Shown piece after piece: positions 46,901-54,705 of a stretch of DNA of 64,000 nucleotides. The position numbers and the translations under genes are program-made. Below the pieces are notes generated by a model. It was not told where the DNA came from. It made no database searches and was given only the letters and a program-made list of their open reading frames with translations. The stretch's first letter is position 1. Each line of letters opens with the position of its first letter. Location: NCBI RefSeq assembly GCF_030123245.1, contig NZ_CP126101.1, positions 2,230,501 to 2,294,500 on the forward strand. The letters are read 5' to 3'. This DNA is from Lysinibacillus pakistanensis (GTDB taxonomy: Bacteria; Bacillota; Bacilli; Bacillales_A; Planococcaceae).

Positions 46901-49844
46901 AGAAACGCTTGTCAGTCTAATAGAAAAACAATGGCTTACATTTGCTGCAAATCCAGCAATTATTGATGCAACAAAGACAGTTACCTATAAAGAATTAGGT
47001 GAAATGTCAAAAAATATAGCATCAGCTATTAGTACAGAGCTACCTCAGACTATCATCATATTAATGGAAAAGGGATGGCAGCAAATTGTTACAGCACTTG
47101 GGATTATGAGAGCTGGTGCAGCATATTTGCCCGTAGATGTGGATACACCGTTAGAACGACTACAGCAGATTATACAGCAAGCACATATCCAAACAATTAT
47201 TACTACACAGTCTTTATATAGTCGATTCAGCCATTTAAGTTTAAACATATATACAGTTGAGTCACTTATAGAAGATCGGTCAGAGAAAATGACAACACTT
47301 CGCACAGTATTACCTGATGATTTAGCTTATATTATTTTCACATCAGGCTCTACAGGCAAGCCAAAGGGGGTTGAAATTACTCATCGTAGTGTGGTGAATA
47401 CCATTATAGATATAAACAAACGTTTTGAAGTAACATCTTCTGACCGTAGTATAGCTTTATCGAATTTTACTTTTGATTTATCTGTGTACGATGCATTTGG
47501 CTTACTCGTTGCAGGTGGGGCAGTGGTCATACCTGAAGTGCAAAGGCTGAAGGACCCTGAGCATTGGTTAGAGGTATTATATAAACATCACATTACAATC
47601 TGGAACACAGTACCGACCTTTATGGAAATGTTTGTGAGCTACCACAAAACAGCTACTACAATTGCAGAGCAGGGTCGTTCTTTAAGATGGGTGCTATTAA
47701 GTGGAGATTGGATACCATTAACCCTTCCAGAAAAAATAAAAAGTATTTTCAAAGATACGCAAGTTGTCAGTCTAGGCGGAGCAACAGAATGCTCTATTTG
47801 GTCCAACTATTTTATGGTAGAAATGATAGAAGATTCATGGAAGAGCATTCCATATGGGAAATCGCTTTCACATCAGCAATTGTATGTATTGAATGCCAAT
47901 TATGAGGATAGTCCTGTTTGGGTAAAAGGTGATTTGTATATTGGTGGTATCGGTTTATCGACAGGATATTGTAATGATCAGGAGAGAACGAATGCCCACT
48001 TTATATACCATCCAATAACAGGAGCTAGGATTTACAAAACGGGAGATCTAGCCAGATATCTTCCTGATGGTAATATTGAATTTTTAGGTCGTGAAGATCA
48101 GCAAATTAAAATGAATGGTCATAGAGTAGAATTAGGGGATATTGAAGCCAATTTATGCAAGCTTCCGATTGTACAGCAGGCTGCTGTCATCATGCAGGAT
48201 AATAAGTTAATAGGCCATTTAAAGCTTCATAAGGACATTCAGCATGATCTAGTTGAAACAATGACAACAGATACGAAACTTTCTATCAGTCTTGAAACAA
48301 TAAAAAATGAATTAGAGCACATGAAGCCAACCCTTCCTATGGCTGAACTTTCCGATTATACAGCAGCAATTGAGTGGCTTAGTGTCGGTATGATGTTTTT
48401 AGATTTATCTGTATTGAACATTTTTAAAAATCAGGGTCAAGTATTGATGAAAGCAGAAATAATAGGAGCTGTTGCGAATACGTATGAATCTTTAATCGGG
48501 CATTGGCTAGATTATCTAGTCAAATATGGTTTTATAGAGAGGAAACAGGCTAGTTATATCGTTAATTTCAGTAAAGAAGACGCTTTACAATATATGAATA
48601 ATAAATTAAATGATTTTCATCTTGGTGAAACACAACCGATATTCCAGCAATTAAAGGAGCAGCTAATCGCTTCTCAAGAGGCCAGACTTGCCATTCTAAA
48701 AGGCGAGCAGCTAGCAAAGATTTATTTAGTAGATTCTCAGGGATTCTTAACACCTGAACAATTAGGTCACTATAATTTATGGAGTCAATATACACAGGAT
48801 TTAGTGAACAATATGATAAGCATATTATCAAAATCCAATGAAGAGCAAGGACTAAATGTCTTGGAGCTGGGCACCAGAACAGGTCAGGGGAGTCATCAAT
48901 TTGCTCAGCATTTTAGTAGCTCTGGCCAATATACCTATGCTGATGAATCATCTGATTTTCTACATCGTAAAAAGGCGGCGGTAACTCACGAGCATGTTAA
49001 ATTTAAGCAATATGATGTTAATCTCCCACCTGATAATCAGGATACTGATCTTCATACCTATGATTTAATCATTGCTGAAAATACACTGCATAGAAGTCGT
49101 CATTTAAATAATACGTTGACCTATTTAAAGCGACTCTTAAAGCCAGATGGTCTTATTATACTAACTGAGAATGTAAAGAATAATGCACTATTACTAATTA
49201 CCGTGGCATTTTATGAAGAAGGCTATCAACAACTAGCTGATGCTAGAAAGGTAGAGAAATTACCGTTACTTGATTGCGAGACTTGGCAACAATTATGGAA
49301 AGATGAAGGCTTTAACTATTTATTGGAGTGGCCGCGAGATGACGTTAAATGGTTTGGTGAACACATCATGATGGTAGAAGGACCTTCAAAGATTCAAAGA
49401 TTAAACCTTGTTCAATTTAAAGAAGAGGTAAAGCATACTCTTCCTAAATATATGTGTCCAGATGATTATTTCGTTCATGAATCCTTCCCAATAACAGCAA
49501 ACGGAAAAATTAACCGCAAGCAGCTAGCACACTATAAAATTTCTGACCAACCTGAGCTTGTAGAACAGGGGAGACAAGCAGTAACTTCAGAAGAGCAAAC
49601 TATTGTTCAAGCTTGGAAAGAAATTTTGGAAACGGCATGTAGCAGTGTGAATGATAACTTCTTTGAGCATGGTGGTGACTCGCTTAAAGCAATTAGATTT
49701 ATTAATCGACTTAGTGAACTGGGGTATTCCTTAACGTTAGAGAAATTATTTTTACATCCTACCATTGAAGGAATGGCTGCAAATCTCGTTGCACAGAAGA
49801 ATGATCAGAATAAGGAAGAAGCACATGTTATAGGTACATTGTAA
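40956..49844 (+). CDS. NRPS: ArCP-Cy-A(E)-PCP-Cy-A(E/MT)-PCP (HMWP2/PchE-like)
   Basis: 2962 residues. ArCP about 5-80 (phosphopantetheine Ser 39 in GLSSIE). Cy1 about 95-530 with DLLVAD (230-235). A1 about 545-1420 with FTSGSTGVPKG near 692 and an inserted methyltransferase-like domain (about 985-1365) whose motif I is degraded (LELGARSSS). PCP1 GGDSL near 1459. Cy2 about 1520-1950 with DNTVFD near 1659. A2 about 1990-2860 with a second insert carrying LELGTRTGQGS near 2633. PCP2 GGDSL near 2906. Both A codes read as cysteine (D-L-Y-N-x-S-x-I-W). The inserts resemble the PchE/HMWP2 epimerase domain. Builds aryl-thiazoline-thiazoline and hands it to the terminal NRPS. Confidence 0.95.
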   Translation: METEVLLKWQAFRDEVCNMLNPGGQIADDANLLHMGLSSIEMMKLINVSKKLGYRLTFEQLVKKPYLKDWRQLLLEESISEEQFPHMQNQKYVDMYEPFPLTEVQHAYWVGRYDGQYLGNVGCHGYLEINVEQIDTDRLAASWKRLQEHHPMLRSCFTADGQQFILKQSQVKPLIVHDYRMADEQQIKHHLEEIRTQTSHRLLKIDEGQVAELQITLLPENKGRMFFDIDLLVADVQSYQILLRDLAALYNRKAEPQAPLEWNFATYLAEKNEENQQERQEAMAYWTNRLETLPTKPQLPVSNKSEINATFSRRSYFLRAELWEKLKYTSARSGVTPAMTLLTIYSLILNKWSENNHFLINLPLFNRQSTTKHTIEEVVADFTTILLVEVDLQEQRTFLQDVQTIQNQFHTDMKYTAYSGVDVQRDYVRLHNSEQQIAPVVFSCNIGSPLLNEEFKSVFGDIHYMISQTPQVWLDFQVFEQDGGLLLIWDSIDDVFKPQVLDEMFTSFKQTVASVANRDDWSMPLHIPITEQLAIRKNVQSEMTVEPTCLHAPFFTQAQQIPNEQALIFPALQTSITYGALQEKARRIAQYLHLNGIRKGEAVGLLMERGISQIATILGILAAGGVYVPIGLKQPLSRRSKIYEAADIQFIVTDQPQLDDDSGVSYLSVEDAERCEQCSEIIYDAASPAYIIFTSGSTGVPKGVEMTHEAAWNTIYAVNQLNQINIEDCVLAVSATEFDLSVYDMFGLLAVGGKLLLLSEEEVRRADKWVHYIKEFGVTLWNSVPILFEMLCAELEHEEKSLPSIRHIYLSGDWIKQDLVQQIPLKTPHGTLIAMGGATEGGIWSNYFKVTDDTVHKYPSIPYGFPLPNQQYRVVNERGEDCPNQVAGELWIGGNSIAKGYKGNSQQTNNQFISIDGQRWYRTGDYGKYVDDGVLLFLGRKDEQVKVNGHRIELGEIERSLKNKSCIKDAVVLATKQKSGNQLHAFITAEDFGDLFDFQTTSSNIPKLVRSVIESVSQNSDASDFDYSEAMQEFIQETDQLTCYGITSILQQMDFPMNKGESYNIKQLIEEKQIDTRYYELIFQWFSLLHQLHVVATIDHITYTNKMDLSACQLPPLAHYPNILKFSTSFIENGQALLTGKISPASLLFSKNALSPMEVICEEPGAIESHRLVATIINRISTAKKKPIHILELGARSSSFTEAIIQQLAGVDFHYTITDASMYFKGKFDSILSDQIEFAILDMEIDPILQGYTCHKYDLIIANNALHRIKNLLETMPFIEQLLDVDGLMITTENTMNSSLQLITTGFEEQGFTQLEDERKEICQPLLADTQWLEVFKKAGFSNVNVVNHPHLYAHHIFIAQSSPVKKQINQRKLEDYAREQLPDYMIPRHITLLRKMPLTNNGKLNRKLLHASIDIEAQEQTEPTRSMTTMEQKIANVWKYVLEKSHISLDDNFYQLGGDSLIATQLNSQLQKKLNVPTSLEAIFKYPKFSDFTHYIAEQTMAETEEKIPTSFANIESDTTHLYEPFPLTDIQQSYWLGRNSVYDLSDVSAHCYFELECGELDMEAVNAAWNQLIQRHDVMRVVVLNNGLSQQILKDVPAYQIPINDYRNEDHLAFTNGVQATRNQMSQRRFDVSKWPLFDIEASLSPNQTTRLHVSFDNTVFDGYSIFLLFDEWYKLSYIPTQNLPTINISFRDYAIALADLKNSTQYKNDMNYWEDRVQKLPSAPELPLAKQPNEIKEQRFTRYQAVLTKDKWGAMKQMAHQLHLTPSTIIMAAYAEVLGRYSRHQHFTLNLTHFNRLPLHEDVNKLVGDFTSLVLIEIDHRHNSNFIMRCQDVQKQLLRDLEHTLVSGVEVERMLRKDRNHFNEIVMPIVFTSGIGVNKDHLEDISYLGKIIYGASQTPQVWLDHQVFEQDGELILSWDGVEELFPSGLLAEMFDVYLQLLDQLSQGMTAWQQISTVISLPDAKQREIIHEAAIIPTSEETLVSLIEKQWLTFAANPAIIDATKTVTYKELGEMSKNIASAISTELPQTIIILMEKGWQQIVTALGIMRAGAAYLPVDVDTPLERLQQIIQQAHIQTIITTQSLYSRFSHLSLNIYTVESLIEDRSEKMTTLRTVLPDDLAYIIFTSGSTGKPKGVEITHRSVVNTIIDINKRFEVTSSDRSIALSNFTFDLSVYDAFGLLVAGGAVVIPEVQRLKDPEHWLEVLYKHHITIWNTVPTFMEMFVSYHKTATTIAEQGRSLRWVLLSGDWIPLTLPEKIKSIFKDTQVVSLGGATECSIWSNYFMVEMIEDSWKSIPYGKSLSHQQLYVLNANYEDSPVWVKGDLYIGGIGLSTGYCNDQERTNAHFIYHPITGARIYKTGDLARYLPDGNIEFLGREDQQIKMNGHRVELGDIEANLCKLPIVQQAAVIMQDNKLIGHLKLHKDIQHDLVETMTTDTKLSISLETIKNELEHMKPTLPMAELSDYTAAIEWLSVGMMFLDLSVLNIFKNQGQVLMKAEIIGAVANTYESLIGHWLDYLVKYGFIERKQASYIVNFSKEDALQYMNNKLNDFHLGETQPIFQQLKEQLIASQEARLAILKGEQLAKIYLVDSQGFLTPEQLGHYNLWSQYTQDLVNNMISILSKSNEEQGLNVLELGTRTGQGSHQFAQHFSSSGQYTYADESSDFLHRKKAAVTHEHVKFKQYDVNLPPDNQDTDLHTYDLIIAENTLHRSRHLNNTLTYLKRLLKPDGLIILTENVKNNALLLITVAFYEEGYQQLADARKVEKLPLLDCETWQQLWKDEGFNYLLEWPRDDVKWFGEHIMMVEGPSKIQRLNLVQFKEEVKHTLPKYMCPDDYFVHESFPITANGKINRKQLAHYKISDQPELVEQGRQAVTSEEQTIVQAWKEILETACSSVNDNFFEHGGDSLKAIRFINRLSELGYSLTLEKLFLHPTIEGMAANLVAQKNDQNKEEAHVIGTL

Positions 49845-49908
49845 AACGTTGCATAGAAAAGAAGGTATTTTTTATTTGAATATTTACTAGCTCTAAACAA
49901 AATGTGCA

Positions 49909-49935
49909 GTGGTGCCATTTTTGCAGTGGCACCAC
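49909..49935 (+). other. Intra-operon hairpin without T-run
   Basis: GTGGTGCCA (49909-49917) pairs perfectly with TGGCACCAC (49927-49935) in the 144-bp gap after the large NRPS. With no T-run it is more likely an mRNA processing or stability element than a terminator. Confidence 0.6.
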
Positions 49936-49988
49936 CGTGTCATCTATTCGATTAATAAAAACTAGATAAATGAGAGAGTGATATAGTA

Positions 49989-52184
49989 GTGACCCAAAAG
50001 TTACGTGTACTTGTATGCGGCACAAGATTTGGCCAATTTTATTTAGAGGCTATCCAACATTCGGCGCTTTTTGAACTAGCAGGCATTCTTGCACAAGGCA
50101 GTCAAAGGTCAAAGCAGTGTGCCAGTGTATATAAGACAAATTTATATACGGATATAGAGGACATACCTCATGACATAGATATTGCTTGCATTGTTGTTCC
50201 TACAAGCGTCATGGGAGGTTCGGGCACAGAGCTTGCAATAGCATTCTTAAAAAGAGGCATACATGTCTTATTAGAACAGCCTGTACATTATCAAAATTTA
50301 ATAGACTGTTACCGGATGGCCAAACAACAGCGTGTTAAGTTCATGGTTGGAGATTTATATGGTCATTTACCCTTCGTCAACAAATTTGTAGAAGTGGCTC
50401 AAACGATAATACAGCAAGAAAAGCCTTTATATTTGAATATCGATATGGCAACCCAGGTTTCATTTCCACTAGCTCATATTTTAACAAAATTGCTTGGTAA
50501 TATTCAGCCCTGGGAGGTAAAGGATACGATTACTGGCAATATGCCGTTTCAATTGCTTTCCGCCATGCTAAAAGATATTCCAACAACGATACGAGCACAA
50601 AATCAAGTAGATGTTGCTGTCTCAGATAGTTATATGCACTTAATGCACCATATTACATTAGGGTTCGATAGTGGAAAATTGACTCTTTTTGATACGAATG
50701 GACCAGTAATATGGACACCTAGAATGCAAATCCCTGCTATTTCGCTAGTTCCAAGAGGTTTGAAAAAGGATGCTTCTCTTCCGCTCACTAGCCCTGTGAT
50801 AGAGGATTTTGCGTCAAACAATAACGCTACCTATCAAGACATTCTGACAAAAACTTGGCCTTCCGCTATTTTACAGGATATTGAAAGATTAGCTAATTGG
50901 ATTACCCATGATATACATTCGATCGAGATGGCAAAAGAGGGGCAGCAGATGATTCAAGCTGCACAGCTATGGAGCGGACTAACGAGTGCCTTAGGTTATC
51001 CAAATGATTGTGAGCGAATCCCTCAGCCATTTTTAAATATTGAAGACATAAAATTACAGCTTCGGAAAGAAGAATCAATGGAAGCACGCTATAAGCTGCT
51101 AACAATGGATGGTGTTCAACAGGCTGTAACAAAATTTAATGAGGTTTGTTTAAAAACGATTCTACTTGAGCTTCAAAAAAACAATATCTTCACTTCAAAG
51201 GACAAGATATATCATGTTGAAGAAATTTCTCAGGCTCTCCAAATCGATGATAGATTTCAATTTATAGTTAAAAGATGGTTAACGGCACTTACTACTCATG
51301 GTTATATTATTTGTCTAAATACAGGCTTTGTATTAAATTATCCAGTGTTGACTTCAGAAGAGCTAGAGATGGCGTGGCAAGAGCTTATATCAGTATGGGC
51401 AGATCAATTGATGCCTGCCAAAGTCATGAATTACTTTTATAAACACGCTGAACTACTAGGAGATTTAATAAAGGGTAAACAATCTGCTGTCCAGCTGCTT
51501 TTTCAAGAGGGTGAGATGGATGTAGCTACATCCTTATATAAGGATACAATGATTGCTTATTTTCTGAATAAAGAAGTCGCCAGCATTGTCACAGCACAGA
51601 TTGCAATAAAAGATAAGGTAAATATCTTAGAAATTGGGGCAGGAACTGGTGCAACCACGACAGTGGTCATTGATAGCATTGTTAAAAATCAGCTACAAAA
51701 TAACATGAACTGCTATTTATTTAGTGATATTTCAAATTATTTTATTCATGAAGCAAAGAAATCATTGCAGCATATTCATTGGCTAGATTTTATGAAAATA
51801 GATATTGAAGATAGGGAGGAACTATCTTTTATTGAGAATGATTCTCAGGATGTAATTCTAGCAGCTGGTGTGTTAAACAATGTGAAAAATACAAAGGAAA
51901 TATTATTGATGCTTCAATCGCTATTAAAAAAAGATGGTTTAGTCATTTTAACAGAAGCAGATGGTGAGTCTTTACAAATGTTAATTTCACAAGTATTTAT
52001 GATGGAGCCTGCGAATGATAAAAGAATGGAAACATCCTCTACCTTTTTAACGACCGCACAATGGCTGGAAATATTTAATGAGGTGGGCTTCAGGTGTATT
52101 TCGATACAACCTGATAAGGGACATAAACTATACCCGCTAGGACAGCGATTATTTGTTTTAGAAAATACGGAAGGAGAAAGCTGA
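49989..52184 (+). CDS. Thiazoline imine reductase fused to a SAM methyltransferase
   Basis: 731 residues. Residues 1-345 are an Irp3/PchG-type thiazolinyl imine reductase (VLVCGTRFGQFYLEAI at the NADPH site, LLEQPVHY near 95), which reduces a carrier-bound thiazoline to thiazolidine. Residues about 365-731 are a methyltransferase domain of the kind embedded in NRPS/PKS modules, with an intact motif I (ILEIGAGTGATTT near 545) and LAAGVLNNV near 620. In pyochelin, reduction is followed by N-methylation by an embedded MT domain; here both steps may sit on one trans-acting protein. GTG start with GAGAG upstream. Confidence 0.88.
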   Translation: MTQKLRVLVCGTRFGQFYLEAIQHSALFELAGILAQGSQRSKQCASVYKTNLYTDIEDIPHDIDIACIVVPTSVMGGSGTELAIAFLKRGIHVLLEQPVHYQNLIDCYRMAKQQRVKFMVGDLYGHLPFVNKFVEVAQTIIQQEKPLYLNIDMATQVSFPLAHILTKLLGNIQPWEVKDTITGNMPFQLLSAMLKDIPTTIRAQNQVDVAVSDSYMHLMHHITLGFDSGKLTLFDTNGPVIWTPRMQIPAISLVPRGLKKDASLPLTSPVIEDFASNNNATYQDILTKTWPSAILQDIERLANWITHDIHSIEMAKEGQQMIQAAQLWSGLTSALGYPNDCERIPQPFLNIEDIKLQLRKEESMEARYKLLTMDGVQQAVTKFNEVCLKTILLELQKNNIFTSKDKIYHVEEISQALQIDDRFQFIVKRWLTALTTHGYIICLNTGFVLNYPVLTSEELEMAWQELISVWADQLMPAKVMNYFYKHAELLGDLIKGKQSAVQLLFQEGEMDVATSLYKDTMIAYFLNKEVASIVTAQIAIKDKVNILEIGAGTGATTTVVIDSIVKNQLQNNMNCYLFSDISNYFIHEAKKSLQHIHWLDFMKIDIEDREELSFIENDSQDVILAAGVLNNVKNTKEILLMLQSLLKKDGLVILTEADGESLQMLISQVFMMEPANDKRMETSSTFLTTAQWLEIFNEVGFRCISIQPDKGHKLYPLGQRLFVLENTEGES

Positions 52185-52185
52185 A

Positions 52186-52938
52186 ATGGATTCGAAAATA
52201 TGGTTTCCATTCTCATGTGATAATCATAGTGATATCAATGTTTTTTGTTTTCATCATGCGGGTGGTTCAGCCTCAAATTATAAAGAGTGGGTAAGGAAAT
52301 GTACGCAAGTAAATATGTATAGTGTAGAACTGCCGGGGAAGGCAACAAGAAGAAGTGAAGAGCCGATTTTAAACATAGAAGAGGTAAGTGTCAAAATAGC
52401 CCAAGAAATTTCACAGATTTCAAAAAATAAAAAGGTAGTATTATTTGGTCATAGTATGGGCGCTGCCATTGCATTTGAAGTGGCGTACTATCTTGAAACA
52501 AATACTCATATACAACTACAACTTTTAGTCGCTGCGAGTCGTCAAGCACCTCACTGTCAGGGCAAAGATAAATATCATTCTTCCATGCCTGATCAGAATT
52601 TAATAGAGGAATTATATCGACTTGGTGGTACACCACCGTTGCTTTTAGAAAATCAGGAGTTTCTAAATTTTGTCATACCCGCCATTAAAAATGACTATAC
52701 CTTGCATGAATCTCATTGCTACAAGGGACAAATATTGACTACGCCTATTATTGCTCATTTTGGAGAAGAGGATCCAGACCTTTCTACCGCAGACTTAGGA
52801 AGATGGCAAGAGGTGACGCATCATGACTTTATCCTTCAAAAATTTCAGGGAGGGCACTTTTTCCTTTATGAAATAGAGGATTCTTATTTGCAAAGCTTAG
52901 AGGATACTATTATACAAGGCAGTGGAAGCGTAAAATGA
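52186..52938 (+). CDS. Type II thioesterase (YbtT/PchC-like)
   Basis: 250 residues of alpha/beta hydrolase: FCFHHAGGSASNYKEW near residue 17, nucleophile Ser in LFGHSMGAA near 88, Asp in FGEEDPD near 194 and His in GGHFFLYE near 224. It removes wrongly loaded or stalled acyl groups from the carrier domains. Start follows GGAAGGAG immediately after the reductase-MT stop; its end overlaps the PPTase start by 4 bases. Confidence 0.94.
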   Translation: MDSKIWFPFSCDNHSDINVFCFHHAGGSASNYKEWVRKCTQVNMYSVELPGKATRRSEEPILNIEEVSVKIAQEISQISKNKKVVLFGHSMGAAIAFEVAYYLETNTHIQLQLLVAASRQAPHCQGKDKYHSSMPDQNLIEELYRLGGTPPLLLENQEFLNFVIPAIKNDYTLHESHCYKGQILTTPIIAHFGEEDPDLSTADLGRWQEVTHHDFILQKFQGGHFFLYEIEDSYLQSLEDTIIQGSGSVK

Positions 52939-53531
52939 CCAAGTGCAATCAAATAAATATTTATTTATATAGAGCAAAACATGTTCATAAACATAATTCT
53001 GACCTTTTTAAACGCTTTCTTCTATTAAAAGAAGCAGGATTAACTGACGTCCAATTTCAATTTGGTCCATATGGCAAGCCATTTGTCCATGTGCCAGATG
53101 TTCATTTTAATATATCTCACTCTGGACAATATCTAGCTGGGGCCGTATCAACTTGTAGCTTTATTGGCATCGATATTGAACGGATCAAACAAATAGATTT
53201 TGATTGTATTGATTTTTTTATGAGTGAAAAAGAAATTGCTCATTTTAAGGAAATTCAATTACTGGAAGAAAAGCTAGATTATTTTTATAAAATATGGACC
53301 CTAAAGGAAGCGTATTCCAAAATGTTGGGTATGGGATTACATATGAAATTAACAGATATCAGTCTGGATAATCAACAAATAAAGTCAACATTCAAGGATG
53401 TATTTTGTCATTCCAAAATGATTGATAGCCTTTATCGGCTATCCCTTATTTGTAGTCAAGAGAATATAAATATTGTACGCATCACAGAAGATATAATCAT
53501 ACAGGAATTAAAGCATAATCAAATTATCTAA
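52935..53531 (+). CDS. 4'-Phosphopantetheinyl transferase (Sfp type)
   Basis: 198 residues. It attaches the phosphopantetheine arm to the ArCP and PCP domains. Motifs: FNISHSGQYLAGA near 57, GIDIERIK near 76 (Mg-binding) and FYKIWTLKEAYSKMLGMGL near 117. Slightly shorter than Sfp (224). ATGA overlap with the thioesterase gene gives coupled translation. Confidence 0.93.
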   Translation: MTKCNQINIYLYRAKHVHKHNSDLFKRFLLLKEAGLTDVQFQFGPYGKPFVHVPDVHFNISHSGQYLAGAVSTCSFIGIDIERIKQIDFDCIDFFMSEKEIAHFKEIQLLEEKLDYFYKIWTLKEAYSKMLGMGLHMKLTDISLDNQQIKSTFKDVFCHSKMIDSLYRLSLICSQENINIVRITEDIIIQELKHNQII

Positions 53532-53545
53532 GTAAGGTGAAGACT

Positions 53546-54688
53546 ATGGAAAATATTAAGCTATCTGACATCCTTAATCATTTTAGCAACAAGGATACCT
53601 TTTTGAAGACGCCTGAAAAATTATTGGTATTCAATGGGGAGCAAAAAAGGTTTCAATTGGCTATTAATGCTTCAATAACGCTTACAGAAGAAATTAGGGC
53701 ACTTCAAAAGGAATATAAAGCACCGATGATTATTGGAGCAATCCCATTTGATCAACGTAGTAAAGCAACGATTATTATTCCAGATACCTTTGTAAATTAT
53801 CATCACGCCAATTTGATCGATGATTTACAAACTGCAAACCAGCCCTTGTCAATAGAGAACCGCATTGATTTACCTAGCAGACTTCAATTTAACGAAATGG
53901 TTCAAGAAGCAATACATTCCATTCGTAATCAACAATTTAGCAAAGTGGTGCTTGCAAAATCATTAAAATTTCATTTACAAGAGGAGCCACCCATCACAGC
54001 ATGGTTAACGAATTTACTACACAAAAATAAACAAGGCTATATTTTTTCTATTGCCTTGGATAACGCTCAAAATCTGATTGGTGCTAGCCCAGAGCTACTT
54101 GTGAAAAAGGAAGGAAATATTGTAACGATTAATCCTTTGGCTGGTTCACGTAAAAAAACCTATGATTTGGTAAAAGATAAGGCTATAGAGAACGAGCTAC
54201 TACATGCAGAAAAAGATTTACATGAGCATAAAATTGTTGTGGATTATATTTGTGAGAAATTGGAACCCTATTTAGAAGAAATAGAGTACAATGAAAAACC
54301 AGCTATTCTTTATACAGATACAATGATGCATTTATCGACTGTCATAAAGGGAAAAATAAAAAATGATACGACGACTGTATTGGATGTAGCACAGCTATTA
54401 CATCCTACACCGGCCATCTGTGGGGCACCACAAAAGCCTTCATTAGAGTTTATACAGAAAACGGAGCCCTTTAATAGAGGCTATTATACTGGAATTGTTG
54501 GCTATATGGATCAGAATGGCGATGGGGAATGGGTAATTACGATTCGTTGTGCTGAAATTGATCATAGGGATATTACATTATTTGCAGGGGCAGGCATTGT
54601 CAGTAGCTCTCAGCAGGATAGTGAATATAATGAAATCTCTGCGAAATTTACAACGATGCTACAGGCTATGGGACTAGCACAGGAATAG
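53546..54688 (+). CDS. Isochorismate synthase (EntC/DhbC-like)
   Basis: 380 residues of the chorismate-binding family, converting chorismate to isochorismate for the aryl cap. Blocks: FSKVVLAKSLKF near 131, GASPELLVK near 177, NPLAGSRKKT near 193, LLHPTPAICGAPQ near 286 and GDGEWVITIRCAEI near 323. These follow EntC/DhbC more than the salicylate synthases Irp9/MbtI, so a pyruvate lyase (PchB type) or other enzyme is needed to reach salicylate, and none is seen here. ATG 53546 is preferred (AAGGTG six bases upstream). Last gene of the operon. Confidence 0.92.
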   Translation: MENIKLSDILNHFSNKDTFLKTPEKLLVFNGEQKRFQLAINASITLTEEIRALQKEYKAPMIIGAIPFDQRSKATIIIPDTFVNYHHANLIDDLQTANQPLSIENRIDLPSRLQFNEMVQEAIHSIRNQQFSKVVLAKSLKFHLQEEPPITAWLTNLLHKNKQGYIFSIALDNAQNLIGASPELLVKKEGNIVTINPLAGSRKKTYDLVKDKAIENELLHAEKDLHEHKIVVDYICEKLEPYLEEIEYNEKPAILYTDTMMHLSTVIKGKIKNDTTTVLDVAQLLHPTPAICGAPQKPSLEFIQKTEPFNRGYYTGIVGYMDQNGDGEWVITIRCAEIDHRDITLFAGAGIVSSSQQDSEYNEISAKFTTMLQAMGLAQE

Positions 54689-54705
54689 TCTGCTTTTAAT
54701 AAAAA

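Larger units (their letters stand above)
25650..54688. other. Metallophore biosynthesis and uptake locus (yersiniabactin/pyochelin/equibactin-like)
   Basis: Fifteen genes in two divergent Fur-controlled operons: import (25650-31907, minus) and biosynthesis (32190-54688, plus). The assembly line has one aryl carrier, three Cy-A-PCP cysteine modules and a TE, but no PKS module. From memory the streptococcal equibactin locus combines a similar PKS-free NRPS set with ECF-type and YbtPQ-type transporters. Gene order is not colinear: the terminal module precedes the loading protein. Confidence 0.93.

Noticed and set aside
40956..49844. PKS module within the large synthase, as in yersiniabactin HMWP1
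   Set aside because: No KS, AT, KR or ACP motifs were found. Every module reads as Cy-A-PCP and the extra mass is the inserts in the A domains.
49845..49988. Terminator splitting the biosynthetic operon
   Set aside because: The perfect hairpin at 49909-49935 lacks a following T-run, and downstream genes are needed for the same pathway.
53546..54688. Irp9/MbtI-type salicylate synthase
   Set aside because: The conserved blocks follow EntC/DhbC isochorismate synthases more closely, so salicylate formation by this enzyme is not assumed.
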